From assembly GCA_933228895.1 (NCBI GenBank), contig OW121853.1, forward strand, positions 122,036,133 through 122,100,132: a DNA stretch of 64,000 bases, given 5' to 3'. A model generated the notes under the pieces. It ran no database searches. It saw nothing but the letters and a program-made list of their open reading frames with translations, and was not told where the DNA came from. The translations under genes were made by a program, and so were the position numbers. Source of the stretch: Platycnemis pennipes (taxonomy: Eukaryota; Arthropoda; Insecta; Odonata; Platycnemididae). Shown piece by piece: positions 23,180 to 35,445 of this stretch. The first letter of the stretch is position 1. Each line of letters starts with the position of its first letter.

Positions 23180-23709
23180 AATGGGGACGTTTACTCGGAA
23201 CCGAAATCGCATTTCTGTACAGGAAATCGTTAGATGGAAACGAAAAAAGGAATTTAGTGAAAAAAATAATCTTCTAATAAACTTCAGTCATAAATCAAAA
23301 ATTAAAATAAGCAAAAGGTGACGCCCACCGAAAAAGCTGCTTTGATAACATTGAGGTCATTTCACTCTTGTCCTTGACTGCTTTTAGGGGAAGGGAAGGG
23401 AGTGGAGGGGGTTCTCGGAAGGTCTGCTCGCACAGATGCTGTCGCAATGCTCCTATTGGCAGAGTCAGCTGTTTCCCCCCCATTGCGGTAAGGCAAAGTA
23501 GCTTCACGGGCTCAGTTGTGATTGGGCGAAGTCAATGCCGTCCGAGGTTGCACCACGCCCACTTTTCCGAAAGGGTTAAAAACATCAGTTTTTCGCCGCT
23601 TATAACTCGAGAAATAATTGACGGATCAAAAAACGGAAAAATACTGGTATTTTTATTTTACAAACTCTATCAGATCCGGCAATAAAAAAATATGGTAAAC
23701 GACCCCATT
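23180..23709. mobile_element. MITE-1, copy 1
   Basis: The terminal inverted repeats are AATGGGGACGTTTAC and GTAAACGACCCCATT (one mismatch). The 530-bp body matches the copy at 49914-50450 throughout, including GAAGGTCTGCTCGCACAGAT and ACATCAGTTTTTCGCC. Non-coding; ORFs inside differ between the copies. No clear target-site duplication, so the superfamily is undetermined. Confidence 0.85.
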
Positions 23710-24249
23710 CTTCCAACCTAAGGACTAATTGCTGCAAAACGCCGATTATCCTTGGTAATGGAGAAGGAAGCCCAATTGGGTATATAAAAAAACCTGACAA
23801 CGGTTCCTCAAGACTGGAAACTCAGTCCGAAGGGTGCCTCCAGTGTTAAAACGTTGGGAATCAATGAATAGATAATGAATTTATTAAGCATTGCTCTGCA
23901 ATTGTTCAAGTAATTGTTCTCCCAAAGTAACGAAAAACTGGATTCTCTCCCTGTCGACAACGTATTATAAGATTTGATCCAGACCCTCACTAAACACATT
24001 TAACAAATTACGATTAAAATTACATGATACATGAACGGTCAACTGTGGTGCAGAGTCGAAAAATCCTGTCCACACTAAGGAAAAGTTCTTAAACCGGGAT
24101 TTTTTACGAATAGGATGGGTTCCCAGACAGTAGACGCGCTCATAGAAGCTAAAGGTAGGTAATAAGTTGCATTAGTGGGGGAGGGAAGTTGTTTTGAAGA
24201 TATCGAAATGTTGAAGAACGTAACGGAGAGGAAATTTTTAAATAAAACC
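23710..24249. other. No recognisable feature
   Basis: AT-rich unique sequence with short chance ORFs. Confidence 0.45.
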
Positions 24250-24709
24250 GAAATATGAAGAAAAAAGGGAAAAATAACCCTCTTTGGACGTCATGAAAGG
24301 TATCAGGAGATGTAAAATACTTAGAAGGATTAAATGTATGAAACGTACATAGATTAGAATGTGTGATAATACTGGGTGGAAAATAGCGAACAGGAACTAT
24401 TCGCAAACCTTCCAATGTTTGTACAATGTTTCCAATGTTTGTACAATGTTTCCAATGTTTGTACAATATTATTGAGAATGCTCCTATCCCGGAAGAAAGA
24501 AAATATGAAGAAAAAGGGGAAAAATAACCCTCTTTGGACGTCATGAAGGCTAGCATGGGATGTAAAATATTTAGAAGGATTAAATGTATGAAACGTACAT
24601 ACATTAGGAAGTGAGATTATAGTGGGTGGAAACTAGGAAGCAGGAACTATTCGCAAACCTTCCAATGTTGGTACAATACTTATATTATTGAGAATGCGCC
24701 TATACCGAA
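24250..24709. repeat. Tandem duplication, 250-bp offset
   Basis: 24250-24491 and 24500-24709 match, with shared phrases AACCCTCTTTGGACGTCATG-like, GGATTAAATGTATGAAACG and GGAACTATTCGCAAACC. The first copy has three tandem 20-bp TCCAATGTTTGTACAATGTT units (24411-24470); the second has one. Confidence 0.95.
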
Positions 24710-25604
24710 AGGGCACGACATGAAAGGTGAACAGATATGCGTACGGACGGTCGCCGTGATAACATCACCCGACCTTAACAAGATCCTTTGAGAGCACCGT
24801 CCAGCATCCATCCACGCGGATAATTACGCCGACAGGTCATCTCGTTCGCGGCCAATATGCGCTGATGGTCATAGCGCGATGGACACGATATTCCGCTCGC
24901 TAGGCTCATCTTTCGTCCGCTCAAAACCTCGTCCGAAGCTAAAGTAAAACGGAAACCGGGAATACAAGGCATAAAAATGGAAAGAATCCCATCCGACAAT
25001 TAAAATTCCCTGGTCAGTAGCCGTATCCGAAAACCAAGTATGCTTCGGCAAAGCATTCTTGGTGATGACGTATTGCTGACGTATTATGAAGCATGCTTGG
25101 GAAAGAATACTTCATATTCGGGCAGTCTACGGTTAGGAGAGACGTTAAGCAGTAGTGGCAACAAAAATAACCACTTGGTATACTGAAACACGATAAAGGG
25201 CAACATCTATCAAATGTTTAGATCGGAAGAAAAAGAGCGATTACATGTGTATTAACCTTTTCATTGATATGTATATTAATAATTATGCAAATATAATATA
25301 CGAAGTAAAAAAATAGATACTACACACATTTATAAGTAGCCAACGGCTCCGCCATCTTTTGTTACTCTCGTCAACAATGCTTCGAAGCCAACATGGAAGC
25401 GTGCTTCTGTGCTTTGCCTTTGTAGCATGCTTCCCCCAGAGTGCTTCGCGTTCGGACGTACTTCGGGTGTTTTCGACGGTACCCCCCCTCCACTTGCATG
25501 CAAGCATTGTAGTATGCTTAGCGCTAGAAGCACACGTTTCGGACGGGGCTAGTGTCTCTCACAAATCAGGGCTTTTTTACAAGACAGAATTAAGATATTT
25601 TAAA
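24710..25604. other. No recognisable feature
   Basis: Mixed-composition sequence. The ORF at 25359-25607 overlaps a minus-strand ORF at 25283-25533; neither shows a domain. Confidence 0.45.
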
Positions 25605-25730
25605 TAAGGAACTTAATAACCTAAAATTCGTGTACGATTTTCAGGTTAACAAGGTTTCCTCTTAAATTCAATTATTGGTGTTTGATTAAAAGACTTAAAT
25701 CTTTTATAATCCCGACTTCGAATCGGACAT
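25605..25730. repeat. Dispersed repeat R1, copy 1
   Basis: Matches 26640-26765 in the same orientation with shared phrases AACYYAATAACC, AAGSTTTCCTCTT and GTGTTTGATTAAAA-like. Diverged, unclassified. Confidence 0.65.
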
Positions 25731-26387
25731 GTCCAGCTAAACCAAAATCTTACGTATTTTCTGAGAACCAAATATTCCTGGGAAATCGCAAACGGCGCAT
25801 AGAAAATAACTGACCTCTCTAACCTGTTATGTGAAACTCACACACCGTTGGGCTTACCTAGTTGCTAGTAAACTCTAACTTCTGTAACCAGGTTGAACAT
25901 TACTTTACCTTTTAATTGCCAAATTCCACAAATCCTCATAAAAACTTCCATCTTTTGCAACAAAGCAAGAAAGAGCTACCAGATTCAACCACATATGTAA
26001 CCTAAAAAGTACGGCAGGCTCGAACTAAAGATTATCCCCCTGTCAGCAGTTATCGACTGCCAAAATTCACCATCGGATATTTGCTACAGCTGTTACATCG
26101 TTATGATTCCCCTGTATCTAATTACTATGCAATTTCCAATGCCCCCATATTGTCAGAGCATAGATAGAGCGAAAAACAATAACGGCAAGCAATAGCAGAT
26201 AATTTTATGGAAAAATTGTCGGTAAGCAAGCAAGGAGCTCTATTCCCAACTTTCCACGAAATTATATTCACTAAATCATGGTGCATGAAGTATAATAATC
26301 CCCATTAAAACGTGATTCAATATTGTCATATAAATTCAACCAGTTTTTGCTATACACATTGTTTACATACGAGTGTTCAGCGTTAGT

Positions 26388-26520
26388 AATAATAATAATA
26401 TTTATTTGGACCGGTAGTACCCTCTTTCACAGTATAAAATATGCATAGTGCAACAAATTAATGTAGAGAGGTTCATATAATTTGGACGATAAAGTTGAAA
26501 GTGAAAAAACATAATTTGGA
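26388..26520 (-). mobile_element. Possible LINE 3' tail
   Basis: TAATAATAATAATATTTATT at 26388 resembles the trinucleotide-tailed end of a LINE read on the minus strand. No coding part is visible; weak. Confidence 0.25.
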
Positions 26521-26639
26521 TAAAAGAGACAATTCGTCCTGTCGTATCCACTTATATTCTAAAATGAATCCTTGGAATTTGTAGCCCTGATCATATGAAT
26601 TTCATTCAATTTTTACATGAAAATGTAGAATTTTACAAA

Positions 26640-26765
26640 AGTAACTCAATAACCGAAAATCGTTTAAAATTTTCATGCTATCAAAGCTTCCTCTTTAATT
26701 TAATTGGCGTTTGATTAAAAAGCTTTAATCCTTTCACTCCCCGATTTCTAATCCTATCATATGAA
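26640..26765. repeat. Dispersed repeat R1, copy 2
   Basis: Second copy of the sequence at 25605-25730, about 1 kb away in direct orientation. Confidence 0.65.
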
Positions 26766-27907
26766 TTTCATTTTCGTCATCATTATATGACGTTTGCAAT
26801 GGACACATGATGCGGTTTACCAAGCCCAACGTCTCCAGTAAAAGCTCCTGCTTATAGAGTCGGAAAATCAAATCAGAGGGTCCACAAAGTTATGAATGGA
26901 AAGTTGCAACACAAGGAATAAAAAAGGGCTGGCATTCCACTTGACGAACACAGCTTAGAGCCACGTCTTCTCTATTGCTCACGGCCGCCCTTACATAGCC
27001 CACTGGGTCCTACTAGACCAGCCATCGTGTCAATTGCTCATAGAAAGTGCGTCATTTTACTCAAAAATCCAACCAAAGCCTCCGAGACGCGAAGCTCGGC
27101 TCTTCCACGAACCTTAGCTATCATAACACATCGCATCTAAAATTAAATATGTATTTATATTCCAAAACCATAACAACAAACAGGAAGGCAGTTGACGAAC
27201 TACTAGACGCCATGCGCTTTTCCATTGTCAATCGCGGCAGTAGTAAAATCTGAATCCTATTAGCGGCCGGGAGACTAGTGAGTCCCATACTCGGACATGT
27301 TTAGAGCTTTAAACATATATTCCAAATTAATGATCAAGACCTGAAATTCCACTTCCGATCCAGCAGCTGTCATAGCTAGCTTCACAGAATACATCACCAT
27401 TTTTCCATCCAATCACCATTTTTCAATCCATTTTTCATTATTTTTATATTTTAACAAGCCTACCGCTCAAAATGAACGAAAGAGCATCAATCTAAAATAA
27501 AAATCTTTTTCAATACGCTCTTTGGATTCGGAACATCCAACTCGTACGCAAAAGACTATTCGGGGCTGGGAAGAATCTAATTAATACAGCAAAGCTTCCC
27601 AAACCTGTTTTACAAGCGGGATAAAAGTTCAAAAGCATTTTCTAATCCCGGGAGAGGTCAAGCGGAATCGAAAGGCAGGGGCGACGGGAAAAAACAGACA
27701 GTGGAAGGGCCCCATTTTCAGATCCACGCCAGCGTGTTTTTATACGTAGATCCTTGGTAAAAAAAAAGAGCTGTAAGTAGTGACGTAAGGCGGAATTCGA
27801 TAGGTTACAGGTTGTGTTCGTCCGCAAAGGGACTCTTTCGTAAATGTGACTACTTTCTCGGCACATGCATAGCTAGGCCATGAGCGATGTAGCCACAAAA
27901 AGCATAA
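26766..27907. other. No recognisable feature
   Basis: AT-rich sequence. ORFs at 27047-27253 and 27642-27866 lack recognisable domains. Confidence 0.45.
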
Positions 27908-28095
27908 GGGAGCCGTGATGGTATAGTGGTTAGATTATATGCTTGTCATCAGGAGGGCCCAGGTTCGATTACCGGCAGTTTAAGATATTTTTATTTGGTA
28001 AACCGCAAAGTGTTTGTAATGTTTAGTGGAGAAAATTCGAGTACAGTCCGTCCGTCAGATTGAACGTTAAGAGTGGTCCCCTTGGAGTCTTTTCG
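27908..28095 (+). mobile_element. tRNA-derived SINE, 5' part
   Basis: The head resembles tRNA-Asp: A box TGGTATAGTGGTTAG, a GTC in anticodon position (GCTTGTCATC) and B box GGTTCGATTAC. The anticodon and acceptor stems do not pair well, so I do not call a functional tRNA. A SINE-like body follows (TTAAGAGTGGTCCCCTTGG, then GTCTTTTCG). It is interrupted at TTAA by the element at 28100-28831 and resumes at 28832. Confidence 0.65.
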
Positions 28096-28099
28096 TTAA

Positions 28100-28831
28100 G
28101 GAGGTTGGCTCGCAACTGCTTGAGTCAAGTTGTCTGAGGAATATTACTAATTCAAGTACGAGAATATGCCTGCTAAGTGATCCTTACTTCACAAAGAAAA
28201 TTACCTAAGCTATTGAATGTCATAAGTATCACAAGAAATGCGATGTAAAGGCGAAGGATTTATTTTTTATGATAATTTTAATCAGCTAGACTATGGAGTC
28301 AATTCAGCATTTACTTTAAAGAAATAAATTCATGTACTCAATGAATTTACTATTTATAACACCAGAATATTACTATCAAACATTATGTTATAATATTTTT
28401 CTGAAATATTCTTTAATATCTCATTATTAATGATATTATTCATACGCCATACATTTTTGCTAGAGCGACCGCAGCGCCACTTGAAGACAACTAACGCATT
28501 TCGTCTGCTATAAGCGCAGAAATTGGTGGATTTAACGAAAAATACGGTGGGTTGATGCCTTTATTTTCGTGTCATTTTATTTCTTGTGAAATTACGCATA
28601 AAATATCAGTTTTTTGCAAAAATGACAAGTCACTATGGTATTTTTAAACGTTATATTCCCATGTGATGGCCATTCTCGTCGTTAATCGTATGTAATTTCA
28701 AATGCAATTTGTGCAAAAAGGAGTATGGGTTGGTATAATTATCTTTACTTTATTAGACAGAGGAACTTTAGTTCTACAAGTGCTGAAAATATAAAAAAAT
28801 GACATGACCTTCACTTTTCGGATCAACCTCC
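28100..28831. mobile_element. TTAA-flanked non-autonomous element, copy 2, nested in SINE
   Basis: The left terminus GGAGGTTGGCTCG and right terminus (reverse complement GGAGGTTGATCCG) match at 10 of 13 positions and at all of the first eight. TTAA flanks both ends (28096-28099, 28832-28835). 732 bp, no transposase. It shares terminal sequence with the element at 20349. Confidence 0.72.
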
Positions 28832-28925
28832 TTAAGATTAGGCTTATGCCGACGCCGAGTTTCTCTCCACCTTTCATCCTTTCCCTTCCGTTCCCTTTCG
28901 GTCTGAAGCGCGTATTAGTGCGGTT
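28832..28925 (+). mobile_element. tRNA-derived SINE, 3' part
   Basis: TTAAGATTAGGCTTATGCCG then ACGCCGAGTTTCTCTCCACC continue the SINE body interrupted at 28095. A TTAAG...GGCT..TGCCGACGCCG..TTTCTCTCC phrase is, from my memory of insect SINE sequences, a common body motif; this should be checked against a repeat library. Confidence 0.6.
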
Positions 28926-30197
28926 ACACACTTGAAAACACAGGTGAAATAGCAGACTATGACTGGCATGGGGAACATGTTGTCAGGACACCGCCTTAGA
29001 AGTAAGTTACTATTGAAAAAGAAGGCAAACTTTAAATAGTATTATTCGCACACCTATTGATGATGCCTTTGATCATGAAAAAGGTGGTGATCAGTTGAAA
29101 ACTTGGTCGATGGTGGGAATAAATTGGTTGAAAAATACTACAAGTTTTTCTTCCTTTTACAATATGTTAAGGTTATACATGCAAATCATTGTTGATTTTT
29201 CAACAATCAATGTGGTAGAGTTTCACAACGTGAAGCCTGAAATCATTTGCTTAAAATTACATTCTTAGAAAACGTTTTGTTCTTTCGTTCAAACAAGCGC
29301 GCCACCTCAAAGAGACGTCGAAACATGGTGAAATTGAGGGTCCACCATATTTTTTTTAAATTAGTTCATCGACCGCTGCATTGTCCAGGAGTTATGACGT
29401 GAGGGTCATCCGCTAAAGTTGATATTTGTCCTTTAAACTTAATGTATGGATGGGACTCTTTTGTGTAAATGAAAAAATTCATCACTTTCAATCCAGATAA
29501 ATGCCAAATGATTCCCATACAAATTGAAGTCATATTCCACCATTCATTCCACTCTCCAATAAGTCAAATCAATGATTCAAGCATATGCTAGAGCGAGCAC
29601 CGGAGACTCCTTGATGGATTGATAAAATTCGCGATACGCATTTCGATATTCAAATTTGTGATGTGTGATATAAATTTCGGGAATTCAACTTAAATATCAT
29701 TTTTTTAATGGATTAATTTCATTTTAAATAACAAATTCAAACTTGAAGAACGGTTAGGAAAGACAAAATACGATAGAATCGTAAAATTTAATGAAACGTA
29801 GGTGTACCAGATAGAGAATTCAACTCGAAGGCCGGTCTAGCTGGTGAGAGTAGAGCACAAAAAAAAGGTAGAACGAGTTAAAATCAACAGCAAATGTAAT
29901 TCACACCAATATGGCCATTTATTTCTCTGTTAAGCAGACTGTGTTTTCACAGAAATTAAAGGTACCCAGAAAATTAGCTTGGGAGGAGTTGAATCTCTGG
30001 AGAGAATCTCTATCAGATTTCTAGGGCCTTCAGTCAAAACCCCTAGGCTTTTCCCACTGGGCTCCCATGCAGTCAATGAAAACTTATGGATAAAAATTAT
30101 GAGGTATTTTTAGACTTTCAAAACTGCAAAGCGAATGATAGGCGGCTTAGAAGATACAAAGAAAGGAAAATGACAAAATCGGCAATGATTCACGCTT
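28926..30197. other. No recognisable feature
   Basis: AT-rich unique sequence. Confidence 0.45.
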
Positions 30198-30861
30198 TAC
30201 TTTGGGGAAGTTGCATCAAAATATACTCTCGTCACCCAGTCATTTCCGAAAGATGACGTCAAGAGCCTTTGCTAATTCATGCATATACGAGGGTCATTCT
30301 GAAAATAAGGTTCGATTTTTTATAAAAAAATAAACCATCACAGATTTTTTCAAAAAACTTGTTTCATTTAGTTACTTACATCTTTCTCTATGTTTATACA
30401 CAGTTTACATTTTTGTTTAAACATTTGTCGTAACGTTCTACAAGCTTTTGTATGCCGAATTCATAGAAGTCTGCCGCCTGTGAGAATAACCAGTCTTTAA
30501 GTGCTTTTTTGGACCAATATCATGAGGGGAATACTTTGGGGAAGTTGCATCAAAATATACTCTCGTCACCCAGTCATTTCCGAAAGATGACGTCAAGAGC
30601 CTTTGCTAATTCATGCATATACGAGGGTCATTCTGAAAATAAGGTTCGATTTTTTATAAAAAAATAAACCATCACAGATTTTTTCAAAAAACTTGTTTCA
30701 TTTAGTTACTTACATCTTTCTCTATGTTTATACACAGTTTACATTTTTGTTTAAACATTTGTCGTAACGTTCTACAAGCTTTTGTATGCCGAATTCATAG
30801 AAGTCCGCCGCCTGTGAGAATAACCAGTCTTTAAGTGCTTTTTTGGACCAATATCATGAGG
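30198..30861 (+). repeat. Recent 330-bp direct duplication of mariner left end plus flank
   Basis: 30198-30527 and 30532-30861 are almost identical (334-bp offset; the one difference seen is GAAGTCTGCC versus GAAGTCCGCC). The unit includes about 90 bp of flanking sequence (TACTTTGGGGAAGTTGC) plus the transposon's left arm. Confidence 0.97.
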
Positions 30862-31457
30862 AACGTGACCAACTTTTAGAGAACATTGTCACAGGGGACG
30901 AGACGCGTGCTTCTCACATGACCCCAGAGTCGAAACGTCAGTCAATGGAATGGCGTCACCCGACATCACCGGTCGAAGTCAAGGCCAAGTACACTTATCT
31001 CAACACGCAAGGATATAGCAACCGTGTTATGGGATGGACATGGAGTCTTGTTAGTCGAGTTTATGCAGCAAGGGACAAAAATAAAGGTAGAAGCTTATTG
31101 CGCTACCCGGACTGAACTTCGACGTGCAATACAAAATAAGCGACGTGGCCTTCTAACGTCTGTAGTCCAGACTTTGCGCCGAGCGATTTTCACTTGTTCC
31201 GCTTCCTAAAGGAGTTTCTTGGAGGTAAGCGCTTCACAACAGATGACGAGGTGAAAAATGCAGTTAAAGCCTGGCTAACCTCACAGGCGGCAGACATACA
31301 AAAGCTTGTAGAACGTTACGACAAATGTTTAAACCAAAATGTAAACTATGTATAAAAATAGAGAAATATTCAATGAATTAAATAGAAAATGTTTTCCAAA
31401 AGTCTGTGATGGAAAAGTAATTATAAGAAATCGGACCTTACTTTCCAAATAACCCTC
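30622..31457 (+). pseudogene. Mariner-family transposon with palindromic arms, inactive transposase
   Basis: Flanked by TA. The left end CGAGGGTCATTCTGAAAATA and right end (reverse complement GAGGGTTATTTGGAAAGTAA) are mariner-type inverted repeats. The ORF 30843-31115 and following frames read LLENIVTGDETRASHMTPES, KRQSMEWRHPTSP, then FMQQGTKI.VEAYCATRTEL and RRGLLTS, joining directly to PDFAPSDFHLFRFLKEFLGG and VERYDKCLNQNVNYV. The first catalytic Asp box (VTGDET) is kept, with the usual following Trp as Arg. The segment that should hold the second catalytic Asp (HDNARPH-type) is deleted. The N-terminal DNA-binding half is absent; in its place the left 220 bp is an inverted copy of the element's own 3' end. 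Confidence 0.92.
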
Positions 31458-31905
31458 TACATATTGCCCTACAAGCTGCCATAAAGGTGTATGGCAGAGG
31501 GTGAATCTTCCCCACACATGCACTACCTATCATTCTATAGATTATTAGCTGCATTTTAATTGAGGTATAGAAATTAAAAAAAATAAAAGAGCAAAGCAAG
31601 CATTAACGTGTTGTTATACCGGTTAGCTATAAGTCTTTAAACCGACTTTCAGCTACCTAGGCTAACTACTGACTAGTGTATATGTTATTGAATATAACCA
31701 GAGCGATTCAGATCACTATTACTGCAGGAAAAGAAAGAAATCTTAAATCTGTCGGTTCGGCAATTGATTTCTCTAATTATATATATATGGTCCAGTTTAC
31801 CAATATAAATGTGTATAACTCCATCAGCAAAAATACCGTCTTGGAATTAACTTAAGAGATTAGTTAAAGTCTCTATTTCAACCTACGGCCAGATTATACC
31901 TTGAG
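31458..31905 (-). mobile_element. LINE-A copy 5, decayed 3' region
   Basis: It begins CCCTACAAGCTGCC / GGTGTATGGCAGAGGGTG (hairpin degenerate) and continues through TCGGCAATTGATTTCTCTAA, TGGTCCAG and TTAAGAGATTA, all shared with copies 1 and 9 but with indels. Directly abuts the mariner right end. Confidence 0.8.
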
Positions 31906-32873
31906 TGGTGGAATACCAAAATAATGAATACGCATATAACGCAGGGAGTTGGTCCATTTCCAGCCTACTCAAACACCAACTCAAGACGTTATCTTGCTTG
32001 ATACGGATACAGAGTTTTGGTTAACAGCGGAAAACAGATTACGGACGACGCTCTTCAATAAAATGAGAATGCAGACCGACATGAAAATACACAAGAGTTG
32101 AAATAATTAATTCGTCACGCTAAGGTATTCTGACTTACTCAAAGAGCACTTAACTCTTTGGCGAGTCACTTATTTTTTCCGCACACTTACTACATTTTTT
32201 GCCACTCGTTCTCGGTCGGAATCCTGTGTTTTCAGAAGAGCAAGCTTGTGGCTCGAGGAACGTAAGAGCCCACTCAGGAACACAACTTACGAAGTTGCCC
32301 TATATACCCAGAGTATTTTAATTCACTTAAGACTCCAGCTTTCGAATGGCATAAATTTAAAAAATAGATCAACTAAAGGACAATGGCGTAAGGTGACCTT
32401 TAATAATCTTGCCTCATTATCAGACATTCAGAAAAGGGAAGCCAAGTAAAAGTACAGGGAGAATTGACGTTAAGAATACCACTTCGTAGAAACGTCGTCG
32501 GCAAGTAATTATAATTTAGCTCGCCCTCTTTTCATTGTCAGATACTTACTCATGCGGGAAAACGAAGGCTGAACAGTAGGCCGGAACAATTAAATCGTAG
32601 GTTGAAGTATTCAAAACGGCATTACTCACCTGAAAAAACAAAGGAAAAAGAATTTATAAACTTAGTACACAAATCTCCATTTATACGATACTCTTTCATA
32701 AACCATTAGGTATGAAGCAAGGAGTTCAAAGAAACAAATCATCACGAAACTGCGTTAAAATAAATAAAATAATCCATTCGCCTCAATCCGTTCCATAAAT
32801 TTTTCAAATCACAGTTTAATGATTGAGGAAGAAACCTATACGATGCCTACAAACACATATTTTACGAAATGTT
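31906..32873. other. No recognisable feature
   Basis: AT-rich unique sequence; the ORF at 32246-32449 has no domain. Confidence 0.45.
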
Positions 32874-33047
32874 AGTAAAAATAAAAGTACTTGGTTAATT
32901 CCACAATTTATTTGGAATGACTCTACGGGTTTCAACCTTTACTGGTCATCATCAGGAGTCTCTCTCCTGTGATGACCAGTAAAGGTTGAAACCGGTAGAG
33001 TCATTCCAAATAATTTGTGAAATTAACCACGTAATTTTATTTTTACT
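32874..33047. repeat. Long hairpin with GAAACCGGTAG module
   Basis: Arms of 84 bp (32874-32957 and 32964-33047) are near-perfect inverted repeats around a 6-bp centre. Each arm, read outward from the centre, contains CTGATGATGACC-like (plus strand CTGTGATGACC), then GGTTGAAACCGGTAGAGTC. The same module occurs at 41.6, 47.1 and 58.6 kb. Confidence 0.93.
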
Positions 33048-35289
33048 ATGTTTAAAGTCCACCAAGTAAACTTGTCGACCATCGATTTTATTTTAAAGCA
33101 ATTTCTCCGCGCTTTCTCCTAATGAGACGAGACGTAGAGAATTTGCGTGAGGCATCGTGGGTTTACGCTTTGCAAAAACGTTAACGATGCGAAAATAAAA
33201 TCAAGGCTCCAGTTTACTGTATTCTAATTCGAGTAGGACCAACAAATTTGAACCTCACGCTTGCCAAGTTACTTTTCCTGTACAGGTAACATACAAGGAC
33301 CTAACATTGGTAAATAGATATCGCAAACTGAGTATTTTCGAAGGCAACATTTAACTTGATAGCATCGTGATCTTTATAATGTTCATAGTTTAAGAATTTA
33401 CAGATTTGATTCTGGAAGAATCTTTTTCTGAAGTTTCCATGGACAACTGTAGCAACTTAGAACCACGAAATATTTAACCAACCGAATCAAAGGTCGCAAC
33501 ATTATCATTAAACATTACCATGATATTAATTTAAAAACTGAAATTCCAGATTGACGCTGGCAAAAATGAATGAGGTAGAATTTCATACATAAAAGAACAA
33601 CACCACTTTAAAGTCAGAAGCTTCAAGTTACCGTGTAAGAAATTAAATACAAACATATCAAGTTAGAGAGGAGAGAGAGTGAGAGAGTGAGAGATTGCGA
33701 GAGAGGAGGAAAAAACGAACATGGTCCCATCAAAAAAATAAAGAAAACATAAAATTTGTTGAGTTTCCTCGAAAACTGTCACCAAATCTGCCTGGCAAGA
33801 GAGCACCAACGTGTTCTCTCTGGTGAGGGAAGTCCGAATTTCGAAACGGGATAAAAAGAGATGACGAAATAAGAGACATCTTTTGGATGGTATGACCATG
33901 GCTAGGGCCAGGACAGACCCTTCCTCATCAGGGTGTATGTGGCTTGGGATGCGGCAGCTAAACTCCATCACCATTTCTTCCCAGGGGGCCCAGGGCCCTT
34001 CCTACGTGAATGACAAAAAGGGCGCCACACTCATTTCGTGGTCGAAACATTCCATGTTCAGGCCGCGATTCCCCGAGTCAATTTTCTTCGAGTGCTCACG
34101 GCATCCAGCTCATCACTGACGGACAGTGGGTTGATTTCAACACCTTTGAACTACGAAGTACCTAGTAAGCAATTCCGAGGGCATCTGGAAGGGGTTCAGG
34201 CATCAGGCATCAAAGAGGCATCAGGTTCGTAATACAAGGTTTCATCCTCGGTTTTAACACTACAGCAACAACATAAAATATGAAATATTAAAATCAGTGT
34301 AATCACAATCGGTCAAAACATCTTGAAATTACTTTTTAGTATTAGTTAATACTATCATCTTATGACACAATAAGTCCGAGATTCTGGTTCCAGGATCTCC
34401 GAAGTTTGGAAAATTGAATCGTTATTCTTGATCAAACAACTTAAATACAGAGTTCTATAGACTCAAATACTATTCTCCCTTTCCGCGGGGAATAAAGACA
34501 ATATTTTTCCTAGGGAGCCTGTTTTTCCTACTCCAATCAATGATGAGTTACCCTAGTAAAATCGGTCCATCTGAAAACTTTTATAAAATTACTCATGCGC
34601 CAAGAAGATGTTTTGCACAAGGAAGGTTAACCACAATTTTATAAAAAATAAAAGAAATGAATAATGACCTTATTCAAAAAAGAAAATGCGTGCAATATGG
34701 TTCTAGTCGTAGTGAGCAATGTTTTTCCTCCAATGAAATATAGAATTTGCTTCATGAGGACGATAGGTTCTGGTCGTCTGCTGAAAAAATGAACAGAAAA
34801 TATGCATCTATCGAGTAATAACATTATAAGAGTCTATTGACCTAAAATGTTTGTCAGTATTAATCAGAAAAATGATAAAATAGCATCACGTTCAACAAGG
34901 AAACCTCTTTAATTCCACTTATATCGTTACTGATGAAATGGAGGTTTTTGGATTTTCGACACAGAGATAAGGAAATCAAAAGCATTATTGCTATCTTAAA
35001 TTACAAGAGTTTAGACTACTGGGTCATACGAGATCATATACGGATGTGAAATTGTACTGGAGTGCTTACTGTTAACTTAACAAAATGCAAACTGAACTAT
35101 AAACATTCAGCTCCATAATTCATCACCGTTCGTACAGTTTGGCCGTGTATGTCTTTTTTAGTTTTGTTGTGTTTTGTCCATGATAAAACATAAATATGAC
35201 GGTTATATTTCGTTAGATTTCAAGAGATAGGAACAGAAGATTTGGTGAGCAAAAACCTTCTACACATTACGATACCAATTCTTCTTTTT
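33048..35289. other. No gene recognised
   Basis: AT-rich. 33661-33712 is a GAGAGAGTGA simple repeat. Overlapping ORFs on both strands at 33663-34232 have no recognisable domain; a real exon here cannot be excluded. Confidence 0.45.
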
Positions 35290-35445
35290 ATTCTGGCACA
35301 CTACTAAGCCTATCGTAACACCTTCTAACAACCCTAGCTGCATACTCTCTAGCTCTCTTATCTAACTTAATTCCATCGGGACCCATACACTGGCTGCATA
35401 TTCAAGGTGTGGCCTGACTATTGAAAATTAACATTCTTAGGAACT
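35290..35445 (-). mobile_element. LINE-A copy 6, internal coding fragment
   Basis: CTACTAAGCCTATCGTAACA, then CCCATACACTGGCTGCATAT and GGTGTGGCCTGACTA match 44098-44240 on the same strand. It encodes the YAASVWDP region in reverse. Both ends truncated. Confidence 0.8.

Noticed and set aside
27908..27981. Functional tRNA-Asp gene
   Set aside because: A and B boxes and a GTC are present, but the anticodon, acceptor and T stems pair poorly and a SINE-like body follows.
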